A stretch of 18,686 nucleotides of DNA from Bacteroidales bacterium UBA3754 (GTDB lineage Bacteria > Bacteroidota > Bacteroidia > Bacteroidales > UBA1715). Shown here one piece after another: positions 6,950 to 15,080 of the stretch; the first letter of the stretch is position 1; each line of letters starts with the position of its first letter. The stretch is from NCBI GenBank assembly GCA_002371705.1, contig DFGI01000014.1, forward strand, positions 1 to 18,686, read 5' to 3'. A program made the position numbers and the translations under genes. Under the pieces are notes generated by a model. It was not told the DNA's origin and ran no database searches. It worked only from the letters and a program-made list of their open reading frames with translations.

Positions 6950-7504
6950 TTATTTTTCTTTTAATTCATTAATAAGTATCTGATTGGTAAGTTGAGCCCT
7001 TTTTTCCGCAAGAGCCCGAAGAATCCTCCGTTCCCTGTCTTGCAAAGATGAAAGTTCGACAATCTGACGTTGCTTTTTTTTGTCAGGAATAACAACTTCC
7101 AAATTTTCCAACGTTCCTTTATGTATCATAGGCGTACCAGTTCCGACTTGAGACGTTTTTACCACAGCCACAACACTTGGATGGTTCAAATACCAACATA
7201 AATATTCAGGAGTAACGATATTGGTGTTAAGCCGAATAGAATATAATGTCGTAGATGGTATGGCAATAAAATCCCAATCAAACTTCTTACACAAATATGT
7301 CGTTCCCTTTCCAGCAAAAAGCAAATCCCCCTTTTTCAACAAATAATTACTTAATTTGCCAACAAACTCCACACGACACGCAGTTGTTTCAGGCGAAGCC
7401 ATAAGCAAATCTTTCACCTGTAAACATCTGATATCACCTGTAGGACATTCCCTTACATACACACCAGAAACCACGTTAGCAAATGTTTTCAGTTTTAACC
7501 TCAT
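6950..7504 (-). CDS. half-size HsdS-like protein with a single target recognition domain
   Basis: A 184-residue protein, about half the length of HsdS. It has one TRD-like region (about 1-135: LKKGDLLFAGKGTT, TPEYLCWYLNHPSV, VGTGTPMIHKGTLENLEV) and one conserved helical region (about 138-184: PDKKKQRQIVELSSLQDRERRILRALAEKRAQL). That is the layout of one TRD plus one conserved helix. It is the first gene of the operon, with start and stop in good order and hsdM following after 2 nt, so it does not look like a broken gene. Half-size S subunits elsewhere can dimerise to recognise palindromic bipartite sites. Whether this one pairs with itself, partners HsdM, or regulates the full HsdS encoded 3.6 kb downstream is open. 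It is not visibly a copy of either TRD of that HsdS. Confidence 0.85.
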   Translation of the reverse strand: MRLKLKTFANVVSGVYVRECPTGDIRCLQVKDLLMASPETTACRVEFVGKLSNYLLKKGDLLFAGKGTTYLCKKFDWDFIAIPSTTLYSIRLNTNIVTPEYLCWYLNHPSVVAVVKTSQVGTGTPMIHKGTLENLEVVIPDKKKQRQIVELSSLQDRERRILRALAEKRAQLTNQILINELKEK

Positions 7505-7531
7505 TTATACTTAGTACGTAAATTACTTTCA

Positions 7532-7562
7532 CAAAAATATAATATCAAAATAAGAAAAGCAA
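7532..7562 (-). promoter_or_regulatory. probable promoter of the R-M operon
   Basis: On the minus strand TTG (7560-7562), 20 nt, then TATTTTTG (7532-7539) fit the Bacteroidetes -33 and -7 (TAnnTTTG) elements with normal spacing. The start would fall about 20 nt before the ATG at 7504 of the half-size HsdS gene, the first gene of the operon. The surrounding 239-nt divergent region (7505-7743) is very AT-rich and otherwise shows no gene. Confidence 0.5.
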
Positions 7563-7700
7563 GAGTTTTAATAAAAATTTCTTAGTACAACAAATACTTT
7601 TGTAATTACGATTGGTTAATAAAACAAATCAGGCTTTTCAAATATACAATAAAATCTATTAAATGACCTCAAGTCCTACCATATTTTTCAAATTTTATAC

Positions 7701-7708
7701 TACATTTG
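7701..7708 (+). promoter_or_regulatory. -7 box (TACATTTG) upstream of the ABC permease gene
   Basis: TACATTTG matches the Bacteroidetes -7 consensus TAnnTTTG exactly and lies 35 nt before the ATG at 7744, giving a short leader. No clear TTTG is seen 19-21 nt upstream, so the -33 half is weak. It suggests that the permease has its own promoter even without the R-M operon beside it. Confidence 0.4.
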
Positions 7709-7743
7709 AACGGTTGTTTTCAAAACAATATACATAATAATTA

Positions 7744-8958
7744 ATGGTCTTCTCAAATTTAGTCAAAGTTGCTTGGAAAGCGGTGATTCTCAATAAATTG
7801 AGAACATTCCTCACTATGCTTGGAATCATCATCGGCGTAGGTGCGGTGATTACTATGCTTGCCATTGGCGAAGGTTCCAAGCAGAGCATCAAAGCACAGA
7901 TTTCGCAGATGGGCTCGAATATGATTACCATACGTCCCGGCTCGGAACGCGTTGGCGGCGTAAGAATAGACGATGGTTCGCAACGAAGTATGACGCTCAA
8001 AGATGTGGAAGCCATTCAAAAAGAAGCACAATTCGTTGACCACGTCTCCCCCATTGTTCAAAGTGGCGGGCAAACGATACACGAAGCAAACAACTGGCCG
8101 TCAACAATTTATGGCGTATATCCCGATTATCTTGACATCAAGAAAATGGAGGTGAAAAAAGGCAGCATGTTCACCGAACGGCACGTCAGTCAATCGTCGA
8201 AAGTAGCTGTAATTGGTCAGACTGTCGTTACCAACCTATTTGGAACCGAAGACCCGATTGGGAAGACAATCCGTTTCAAAAATACGCCGTTTCAAGTCAT
8301 CGGCGTGTTGGAATCGAAGGGTGAAAACACGTGGGGACAAGACCAAGACAATGTGATTCTTGCACCGTTTACCACCGTGCAGAAACGTATTATGGCAATA
8401 ACCTACGTAAATTCCATCGTGGCTTCCGCACAAGACGAAAGTGTTGCCCAGCAAGCCGTGGAGGAAGTCACACAAATTTTGCAACGCGTCCACAAAAGCG
8501 ACGGCACCAACAACCCGTTCCGCATAATGTCGATGGAAGAACTGCTGACAACGGCAAGTTCCACAACCGACATTCTTACGACGTTGCTGGTTGTGATTGC
8601 AGGAATTTCGTTGCTTATTGGCGGTATAGGCATTATGAACATAATGTATGTGTCGGTGAAAGAACGTACCCGCGAAATCGGTCTGCGAATGGCTGTGGGA
8701 GCAAGAAGCAAGGATATTCTGCTTCAATTTCTTACCGAAGCAATTTTCATCAGCGTAACGGGCGGACTCATAGGCGTGGCATTCGGCATAACCGCCGCAA
8801 AAGTTACCACTATATTCACCCAGTGGCCGACCATCATAACCGTTTCGTCGCTCGTCATCTCATTTTTCGTGTGTGCGGTGACAGGAATATTTTTTGGTTG
8901 GTATCCTGCAAAAAAAGCTGCAAATTTGGACCCGATTGTAGCACTTCGCTACGAATAA
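7744..8958 (+). CDS. MacB/FtsX-type ABC transporter permease
   Basis: A 404-residue permease of the MacB family. An N-terminal helix (about 20-42, TMLGIIIGVGAVITMLAIGEGS) is followed by a large MacB_PCD domain outside the membrane (about 45-270). The FtsX core with three helices comes next, including the hallmark GGIGIMNIMYVSVKERTREIGLRMAVGA, and the end WYPAKKAANLDPIVALRYE is typical. Such permeases work with an ATPase subunit and usually with a periplasmic adaptor, in mechanotransmission or tripartite efflux, or in lipoprotein handling. Neither partner is encoded next to it here; the upstream neighbour is the divergent R-M operon. The substrate cannot be told. tsaE follows 10 nt downstream and is probably co-transcribed. 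Confidence 0.95.
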   Translation: MVFSNLVKVAWKAVILNKLRTFLTMLGIIIGVGAVITMLAIGEGSKQSIKAQISQMGSNMITIRPGSERVGGVRIDDGSQRSMTLKDVEAIQKEAQFVDHVSPIVQSGGQTIHEANNWPSTIYGVYPDYLDIKKMEVKKGSMFTERHVSQSSKVAVIGQTVVTNLFGTEDPIGKTIRFKNTPFQVIGVLESKGENTWGQDQDNVILAPFTTVQKRIMAITYVNSIVASAQDESVAQQAVEEVTQILQRVHKSDGTNNPFRIMSMEELLTTASSTTDILTTLLVVIAGISLLIGGIGIMNIMYVSVKERTREIGLRMAVGARSKDILLQFLTEAIFISVTGGLIGVAFGITAAKVTTIFTQWPTIITVSSLVISFFVCAVTGIFFGWYPAKKAANLDPIVALRYE

Positions 8959-8968
8959 CAAAAGAACA

Positions 8969-9379
8969 ATGGAAATTACAATTAATTCGATAGACGAGAT
9001 AGCCCAAGCGGCACGAGATTTCAAGGCAGCCATAGGCGACCACCGCGTCATTGCCTTTCACGGAGAAATGGGTGCGGGAAAAACCACGTTCATCAAAGCG
9101 CTGTGTGCAGAATTTGGCGTTACCGACAACGTTGCAAGTCCCACGTTTGCCATCATCAACGAATACCTCACCCCTTCGGACGAAACAATTTATCATTTCG
9201 ACCTGTATCGGTTGGAAACAATAGCCGACCTTCAAAATATAGGTGCCGAAGACTATTTTTATAGTGGAAACCTTTGTCTGATAGAATGGCCCGACATAGC
9301 CGAACCGTTATTGCCAGCAAACACGCTACACGTCACAATCGCCGTTTTGCCAGATAAGACACGAAAAATCAGTTTTTAA
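8969..9379 (+). CDS. tsaE: TsaE, ATPase of the tRNA threonylcarbamoyladenosine (t6A) system
   Basis: At 136 residues this is of normal length for TsaE (formerly YjeE). A Walker A motif GEMGAGKT spans 32-39. The switch-like motif VASPTFAIINEY (55-66), the HFDLYRLE segment and CLIEWPDIAEPLLP are all characteristic. TsaE is a cytoplasmic P-loop ATPase that drives the TsaB-TsaD-TsaE cycle placing t6A at position 37 of ANN-decoding tRNAs, and it is normally essential in bacteria. It sits 10 nt behind the ABC permease gene and has no terminator I can see after it. The next gene starts 165 nt downstream after an AT-rich spacer. Confidence 0.97.
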   Translation: MEITINSIDEIAQAARDFKAAIGDHRVIAFHGEMGAGKTTFIKALCAEFGVTDNVASPTFAIINEYLTPSDETIYHFDLYRLETIADLQNIGAEDYFYSGNLCLIEWPDIAEPLLPANTLHVTIAVLPDKTRKISF

Positions 9380-9544
9380 CGCCAAATACACTCCATAACA
9401 AAAAAATATGACATATAAACGCATCAACAATGTTTGTTTATCAATGTTCATATTTTCCCCTATTTTTTATTGATTTTGCATTTTTGTTTTTATAACTTGC
9501 GAATAGATTATATGAACCCCTCTAAGGGATCTAATGAACTCAAT

Positions 9545-12500
9545 ATGAAACAGTTATTTTTGACAATATTATCACTATTCTGCATTATAACTTCCGTTTT
9601 TGCGGACGGAACCAAACAATTTATGCCCAACTGTGGAACTGAAGCAAATCCTCAGCCTAAAGGTCAATGCTATTTGGCGTTAGGTTCACGTGAAGGTGGT
9701 TCTGGACCATCACGTGCGTTTGCACGATACAATGGCGATGGGTCAAGTTGCGGAGAAAATGATAGGCTGTACATCCGAATTGACGACTGCAATAAGGAAA
9801 AAATATATTTTGGAGTCGGGGGGATTCTTCATAATGAAGGCGATTTAAGTCTATCGGGTGGAATATACAAAAATCCTGTTACTGGTCAAGAAATAAAATA
9901 TCGTTTAAGACAATGCGCAAAAGACGATGGTGACTTATCTACAACTGTAGATAACGGATTGAGTGAGGCCGAACGAGAAGGTGATGACCCAGTTATTCCG
10001 CTTAACGGAGAAGGTTCTTTGCCGACAACATTTATGGGATACAATCTTCCCACCAGTGGCAATCCTGGTTATATCAATAACTACCAAGAAGCCTATTACG
10101 GGCCAAAGATTGTTGACGAGGATAATGGATATAATGCAATAGAAATAACTGTTCCCCGAAATGGATTATACTACTTGGAGTTTTACATAGGGCACGATAT
10201 TGGTTCAAAAACACATTATGGAAACGAGCTCAAGCCACTGGATTTTAAATATTTTGACGTTTCAGTTGTAAACTATGCAAGCAAGACACAGGTTGATGGA
10301 CGTATCTATTCCCGTTCATGGGGACTTACCACAAATGGCGCAACCGCCGAGGCCTGGTCAACTTTTTATACCTTTTCCAACGACCACTACACTTCTAAGG
10401 TATATTTAGCGGGTGTTATGCCCTACCGTTTCGTGTTTTGTTGTAATTCCTATGGCGCTATCAAAACAAGTACCATGGAAGAAAACAGACGGTCGTATCC
10501 AAATCCAGATGGAACAACTGTAAAGAATTACGAGCCAGAATATAAAATCTTCACAACCGCTCCAGATGAAAAATTCTACGGTACTGCGGCTGAGCCGAAT
10601 TTACCAAACAGACTTTCGTTTGCTGGCGATGCTATGACCTGCGAGGATTTAATATTTGTGATGCAATTGCTCAATAAAGAGGATGCCACCATAGAACTCT
10701 ACCTCAACTCAACAAACGAAGGTGGGGAAACTGTCACAAAAACCCTAATTGATGTGCTAAAATCTTCCACCGCTGAAAAACGAGGCTACCACTATCCGTG
10801 GAAAGACAATCCTAAATTAAACAAAGGTGGCATATATGAATACATACCTATTACAGGCCAAGACGAAGACTGTGAACGGAAATACAAGCTTTCCCTCTTT
10901 GACCAACGATTTACCTTCCATGGAAATGTGTATAACATTGGAGACACGGTTACTACTGATATTCTTCCTGTTAGTACACTTGACGGATCCTCCACTGGTG
11001 ATTTTATATTCGACGAAATAGACGACACCACAGGTGCAAAGTTAGGTAGTGCAAACAATCCTATACTTATATCAACAAAAGAACAATTAATTGCTTTAGC
11101 AGAAGCGGTAAATAATGGAACGAACTTTTCGTACACCATTCCAAACATTCTTAGTACAAAAAATCCAGATACTGAAATTGTTAGTTCCAAATCAATAACC
11201 AAAACCATTACAAACACTGATGGTTTTAAGAATGTACATTTCTACATTGTGGCAAAAACCGGCAACATAGTGTTAGGCTCAGATTGGGAAGGAATAGGTA
11301 CACCCTCGAAGCCTTTTAAAGGAACTATGCGAAGTGGTAAATATATACCTGACCCAATAAAAGGCACTGATGCCACTATTGCCGACCAAAATACTATTAC
11401 ATTTAATGGCGCAGGAAAACCTCTTTTCAACTATTGCGAAGATGCCACACTTGATAATATTCATGTAAGTGGAGAAATTACATTACATAAAGATAACTAT
11501 ACTACATTCCTAAAAGATAATATTGAAGTTGGTGGGTTAGGTGGTATATGTGGTGTGGCAAAAAGCACAATTTTTTCATATTGTTCAAATACTATAAATC
11601 TAAAACCAAGTAGCGACGGTTCTACCATTCCGCTTTATACTGGAGGTATTGTAGGATATGCTGATAATTGTACAATAGATTCCTGTAAAAATTATGGGGA
11701 AATAGATTCTAAATTTGGTAGTAGTAGTAATGAAGGTGGAATTTGTGGGTATATAATTAATTCTACCCAAATAAAATTCTGCTACAATGTTGGGCTAATA
11801 AAGTCTCAATTTATGCCAGGTGGCGTTGTCGGGACAGCCAAAGGGAACAACTCTATCTCCAATTGCAAGAACATAAATTCCATAGCCGCAGACGACGTAG
11901 CAGGTCTTTATGCAGGTGGAATCATAGGTTTTGCTGATGGAAACGCAAGCGACAAAATAGAAATCTTTGATTGTTACAACAGCGGAAACATATCTGCTCC
12001 ACAACAAAGTGGAGGAATTATTGGTTCTATTAATAATGTTTCATCATCAATCAAATTTTGCTATAACACAGGTAAAGCTGAATATGCTATTGGAGAATAC
12101 GAAAACGAAGAAGATGGTTCAATCACAAACTGCCTTTCTACAGGGGAACCAAAAATTTATATCTCAGCGACCTCAGATATTATTGACGAAACAGCATTTA
12201 TGGGTGCTTTAAATGCTGAACACTTTGAAACCAATGGTACAGAAATCATCCACAAAAAAACACAATGTTGCGGTTCCACATGGCGATTGGAGGAAGCTGG
12301 ACGCTTATATAAAAGCGACAACACATTTTATCTTGCATGGGACGGCAAATTCGATAACGGTGATTGCGTAACTGGCGAAGTTACCGTAAATTACCAGAAA
12401 AACACTGGTGTGACCCACTTCCCATTTTACGACCCAGAAAATATTAAATGCAATAACTCAGGACTAAATGGTCTGGTTGTATATCGTATTCGTCCAGAAG

Positions 12501-13669
12501 AGACAGGTGTAGAACTACAAGACCTACCTCTCAACTATTACAGAACAGGTGCTCCTTCATCGGAAAAAGGTGTGGAAATGAAACTTTATTGGGATGATAG
12601 TAAAATATTTTATAATAAAGCTTGTGATAAAGAATACAACAAAGAAACTGATAAAATTGGGAAAACTGTAAAGCCTGCCGTTGACTCAATTCCAACTGGT
12701 AATACAATTCATTATTTTGATGTAGATCTTAATAGATATACAGATATACCAGAACAGGTTCCCGTAGAATACTGTATCAACACAAAAAATTGTAAAAAAT
12801 CAACAACCAAAGCACTATTCTTTAATCCTAAAACTGGAAAATATGAGTCAAGCACAAAATACTACTGCGTAGATGCAAGTGGACATACAACAGGAGGTTG
12901 TGGAGCAAGTACAAGATACCTTGTCCTAGGAGGAAGTGCAAATGAACAATGCCAAGGAATTGACAACTCAAGAAATGGATACCCAGGCTCCCGTACAGGA
13001 CACATTTTCCCTATTGAAACAAATAATTCCGATGGTTTTGGAAATAAACATATCATCAACACGTGGTGGAATGGTATCGAGAAAGCTGGGGTTAACACGC
13101 TTAATCTTCGAGCATATTCTCCAGCGGAAATCCTACCAATAATCATCAGTAAATGGATGGCAACAAGCCTATCGGAATCTGTTCTTTTGGAATGGACTAC
13201 CTCATCGGAGGAAAACAATAGTTACTTTATTGTGGAACGTTCTATAAACGGTAGAGATTGGGAAAGAATCGGCAAGGTGCTTGGATCAGGAACTACGAGT
13301 ATAGCCCATTCCTATTCGTTGGAAGACACACACCCTGTTGCTGGAATTTCATACTATCGTCTCAAACAAACAGATTTCAACGGCGAATACAGCTATTCAA
13401 GCGTAAAATGTGTCAACCGTCCAAAGGAAACAGAGGATTATATGACCATATATACAAACGCCAACACAAACACGTTTGTGGCTGAAGGCGAATCAATTGC
13501 GGCTTGTCAAATAGAAGTTCACGACATTTTGGGACACAAAATAACAAACATTTCATTCAATACAATAAATCCATCAAAAGTTGCGATTTCTGTTGAGAAT
13601 CTGCCTGTTGGAACATACATTGTTACTTGCTGCAATAAGTCAAAAACAGTAATTAAGAATTGGAAATAG
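9545..13669 (+). CDS. large secreted protein with GLUG-like repeats and T9SS type A C-terminal sorting domain
   Basis: A 1374-residue protein. ATG at 9545 is chosen because it gives a clean signal peptide (MKQLFLTILSLFCIITSVFA, cut after A20). Upstream in-frame ATGs at 9434 and 9511 would only add a non-signal leader. The N-terminal half (about 21-540) is unrecognised and contains scattered cysteines. Residues about 600-850 hold six glycine-rich repeats of roughly 30 residues (GGICGVAK, GGIVGYAD, GGICGYII, GGVVGTAK, GGIIGFAD, GGIIGSIN), each followed by a Cys-Asn-type turn. This is the pattern of GLUG-type beta-helix repeats. Residues about 1200-1292 are the beta-sandwich common before T9SS signals (LEWTTSSEENNSYFIVERS, YYRLKQTDFNGEYSY). 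Residues about 1298-1374 are the T9SS CTD (VHDILGHKI, VENLPVGTYIV). It should be exported by Sec, then T9SS, to the cell surface. An adhesin-like role is inference. Confidence 0.93.
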   Translation: MKQLFLTILSLFCIITSVFADGTKQFMPNCGTEANPQPKGQCYLALGSREGGSGPSRAFARYNGDGSSCGENDRLYIRIDDCNKEKIYFGVGGILHNEGDLSLSGGIYKNPVTGQEIKYRLRQCAKDDGDLSTTVDNGLSEAEREGDDPVIPLNGEGSLPTTFMGYNLPTSGNPGYINNYQEAYYGPKIVDEDNGYNAIEITVPRNGLYYLEFYIGHDIGSKTHYGNELKPLDFKYFDVSVVNYASKTQVDGRIYSRSWGLTTNGATAEAWSTFYTFSNDHYTSKVYLAGVMPYRFVFCCNSYGAIKTSTMEENRRSYPNPDGTTVKNYEPEYKIFTTAPDEKFYGTAAEPNLPNRLSFAGDAMTCEDLIFVMQLLNKEDATIELYLNSTNEGGETVTKTLIDVLKSSTAEKRGYHYPWKDNPKLNKGGIYEYIPITGQDEDCERKYKLSLFDQRFTFHGNVYNIGDTVTTDILPVSTLDGSSTGDFIFDEIDDTTGAKLGSANNPILISTKEQLIALAEAVNNGTNFSYTIPNILSTKNPDTEIVSSKSITKTITNTDGFKNVHFYIVAKTGNIVLGSDWEGIGTPSKPFKGTMRSGKYIPDPIKGTDATIADQNTITFNGAGKPLFNYCEDATLDNIHVSGEITLHKDNYTTFLKDNIEVGGLGGICGVAKSTIFSYCSNTINLKPSSDGSTIPLYTGGIVGYADNCTIDSCKNYGEIDSKFGSSSNEGGICGYIINSTQIKFCYNVGLIKSQFMPGGVVGTAKGNNSISNCKNINSIAADDVAGLYAGGIIGFADGNASDKIEIFDCYNSGNISAPQQSGGIIGSINNVSSSIKFCYNTGKAEYAIGEYENEEDGSITNCLSTGEPKIYISATSDIIDETAFMGALNAEHFETNGTEIIHKKTQCCGSTWRLEEAGRLYKSDNTFYLAWDGKFDNGDCVTGEVTVNYQKNTGVTHFPFYDPENIKCNNSGLNGLVVYRIRPEETGVELQDLPLNYYRTGAPSSEKGVEMKLYWDDSKIFYNKACDKEYNKETDKIGKTVKPAVDSIPTGNTIHYFDVDLNRYTDIPEQVPVEYCINTKNCKKSTTKALFFNPKTGKYESSTKYYCVDASGHTTGGCGASTRYLVLGGSANEQCQGIDNSRNGYPGSRTGHIFPIETNNSDGFGNKHIINTWWNGIEKAGVNTLNLRAYSPAEILPIIISKWMATSLSESVLLEWTTSSEENNSYFIVERSINGRDWERIGKVLGSGTTSIAHSYSLEDTHPVAGISYYRLKQTDFNGEYSYSSVKCVNRPKETEDYMTIYTNANTNTFVAEGESIAACQIEVHDILGHKITNISFNTINPSKVAISVENLPVGTYIVTCCNKSKTVIKNWK

Positions 13670-13682
13670 GCTTTTCAAAGTG

Positions 13683-13755
13683 AGCGAGAAACGGGGCTCG
13701 AACCCGCGACCCCAAGCTTGGGAAGCTTGTGCTCTACCAACTGAGCTACTCTCGC
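13683..13755 (-). tRNA. tRNA-Gly (anticodon CCC)
   Basis: The minus strand folds into a complete cloverleaf. The acceptor is GCGAGAG with TTCTCGC (one G-U pair), the D arm is GCTC...GAGC with AGTTGGTA in the loop, and the anticodon stem is CAAGC/GCTTG around TTCCCAA, giving CCC at 34-36. A T arm with TTCGAGC follows. The discriminator base is U, as usual for bacterial tRNA-Gly. CCA is not encoded. It reads GGG codons. It lies convergent with the end of the large secreted-protein gene (13 nt apart) and 68 nt downstream of the DUF2461 gene on the same strand. Confidence 0.97.
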
Positions 13756-13766
13756 TTGTATATATG

Positions 13767-13774
13767 CAAATGTA
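13767..13774 (-). promoter_or_regulatory. -7 box (TACATTTG) of the tRNA-Gly gene
   Basis: The minus strand reads TACATTTG, an exact TAnnTTTG match, 11 nt before the first base of tRNA-Gly. That distance suits a start just ahead of the mature tRNA. A clear TTTG -33 element is not visible at the normal spacing. The tRNA could also receive read-through from the DUF2461 gene. Confidence 0.45.
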
Positions 13775-13823
13775 ACACGATATTTTGAAAAACTATGGCG
13801 TTAGCTTGATTTTTTTCGCGTTG

Positions 13824-14501
13824 CTAATAATTCTCATTGGCAAACGCCACACAACGATTTAGCAACTCGGTCAGCGGATAAGTCTTTTCAAATTCCACCA
13901 ACACAAAATCCAGAAAATCTGGGGCAAGAACCTGCGCTTTCGTAATTGGTTGAATTACATCAAAATCCTTCAACCTATAATATTCAGAAAACTCATCAGC
14001 GGCATTCCACCCTTGTGGTACACGCTTCAGCGCAGAACTCCAATCCAACTCAAATCCTTTACAAGCACGTATGGCGGCATCAAATCCTTTTCCATTGCAT
14101 AGAATTTCTTCACGAACACTTTTGAGCGCAAGTGGCGACGGCATATATAATCCTGAAACCAGCATACATTCCTGCTTTGGTTCAATATGCACATAATAGC
14201 CCGCATTTCCACTCTTTTTCCCTTGCGGACACACATACACACCCCAATGCGTTTTGTAAGGTGTTTTATCCAACGAAAAACGTAAATCTCTGTAAATGCG
14301 GTACGTACACTCTTTCACTGCCAATCCAGCCACATCCTTATCGAATTTCGACAAACCTACTATCAACTGTTCCGCAAATAATTGCGCATCAGAAAGCGCT
14401 TCCTTATACAAATCTTTATGCGCATCGAACCACGGTTTATTATTGTTTTCCGCTAATTCCGATAAAAAATCCCAAACTTTTTTCAATGTCACCATCACCA
14501 A
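13824..14501 (-). CDS. DUF2461 family protein
   Basis: A 225-residue protein that matches DUF2461 (TIGR02453) along its length: FLSELAENNNKPWFDAHKDLY near the N-terminus, then the family hallmark YRIYRDLRFSLDKTPYKTH, then GYYVHIEP and SGLYMPSP. The family is widespread in Bacteroidetes and its biochemical function is unknown to me. ATG at 14501 is taken as the start; the ATG two codons later is as plausible. The gene begins 9 nt after the FAH-like gene on the same strand and is probably its operon partner. Confidence 0.9.
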   Translation of the reverse strand: MVMVTLKKVWDFLSELAENNNKPWFDAHKDLYKEALSDAQLFAEQLIVGLSKFDKDVAGLAVKECTYRIYRDLRFSLDKTPYKTHWGVYVCPQGKKSGNAGYYVHIEPKQECMLVSGLYMPSPLALKSVREEILCNGKGFDAAIRACKGFELDWSSALKRVPQGWNAADEFSEYYRLKDFDVIQPITKAQVLAPDFLDFVLVEFEKTYPLTELLNRCVAFANENY

Positions 14502-14510
14502 TCGTACAAA

Positions 14511-15080
14511 TTACCGAATATTACACATAAGAAGTTGTTTTCCTTGTAAAGACACCTCAAACACATTTCCAACAGCAACATTTACAGGCTGTTGTATCAA
14601 TGGTAAGAAAAACAAATCTCCTATTTTCACCGTAAAATATTTTGTAGCAATCGCCAGCAGCTCCGGAATATCTGAAAATGCCGAAGTATCTATCGGAAGC
14701 TGCATTCCATTCAGCAATACAGAAAAATCATAATTATCAGAAACCTCAACACGTTCATTACTTACAGCGAGCGACGCGTCAAAGCAAGAAGCAATATCCG
14801 TCGCTGTACCCAAAGGCTTGTTGCGCTCAATTACATCGGCAGCCATAAATTTTATGGCACATCCCACTTCGTTATAATAACGATTCGTAAAACGTGGCGC
14901 CACACATTTTCCTATCTTATTGAAATGCAAATAGATGCCGACATAGGCAACAATCTGTTGCGAAAAGTTAGGAATATAAAAATCGTCATTGTTACGAATA
15001 AGCGTGGAATCGGGATAGCACACCATTGATTCGTCAACCGAAGCAACAGAATGGCCATATTCCAACGCAAGAATTTTCAT
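14511..15080 (-). CDS. degenerate fumarylacetoacetate hydrolase (FAH) fold protein, probable pseudoenzyme
   Basis: A 189-residue protein. The order of segments follows the short FAH-family hydrolase/isomerases of Bacteroidetes: DDFYIPNFS (32-40), then GKCVAPRFTNRYYNEVGCAIKF (57-78), CFDASLAV (99-106), TKYFTVKIGDLFFLP and a final NIR. The metal-binding acidic residues are gone. The usual HYE.E becomes AYVGI (45-49), the aspartate of GIDF is lysine (K77), and the TGTP loop after GD is replaced. Diketone hydrolysis with a divalent metal is therefore unlikely, while the fold may be kept for another role. The start codon overlaps the stop of the exonuclease gene (TAATG), so translation is probably coupled. 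The open frame is intact, so this is not a decayed gene. Confidence 0.75.
   Translation of the reverse strand: MKILALEYGHSVASVDESMVCYPDSTLIRNNDDFYIPNFSQQIVAYVGIYLHFNKIGKCVAPRFTNRYYNEVGCAIKFMAADVIERNKPLGTATDIASCFDASLAVSNERVEVSDNYDFSVLLNGMQLPIDTSAFSDIPELLAIATKYFTVKIGDLFFLPLIQQPVNVAVGNVFEVSLQGKQLLMCNIR

Noticed and set aside
2166..7504. Phase-variable shufflon of hsdS genes
   Set aside because: There is no recombinase gene, no inverted copies of TRDs or conserved regions were noticed, and both S-type genes point the same way as hsdM.
9434..9544. Upstream in-frame ATGs for the large secreted protein (9434, 9511)
   Set aside because: They precede a textbook signal peptide starting at 9545, and the added residues do not resemble an export signal.
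9380..9544. Promoter for the large secreted protein
   Set aside because: Only imperfect boxes such as TGATTTTG (9471-9478) are seen, without a TTTG at the right distance, so they cannot be separated from AT-rich background.
13683..13755. tRNA-Gly as the integration site of a mobile island
   Set aside because: The R-M cluster ends more than 6 kb away, with core genes in between, and there is no integrase or duplicated tRNA end in the window.
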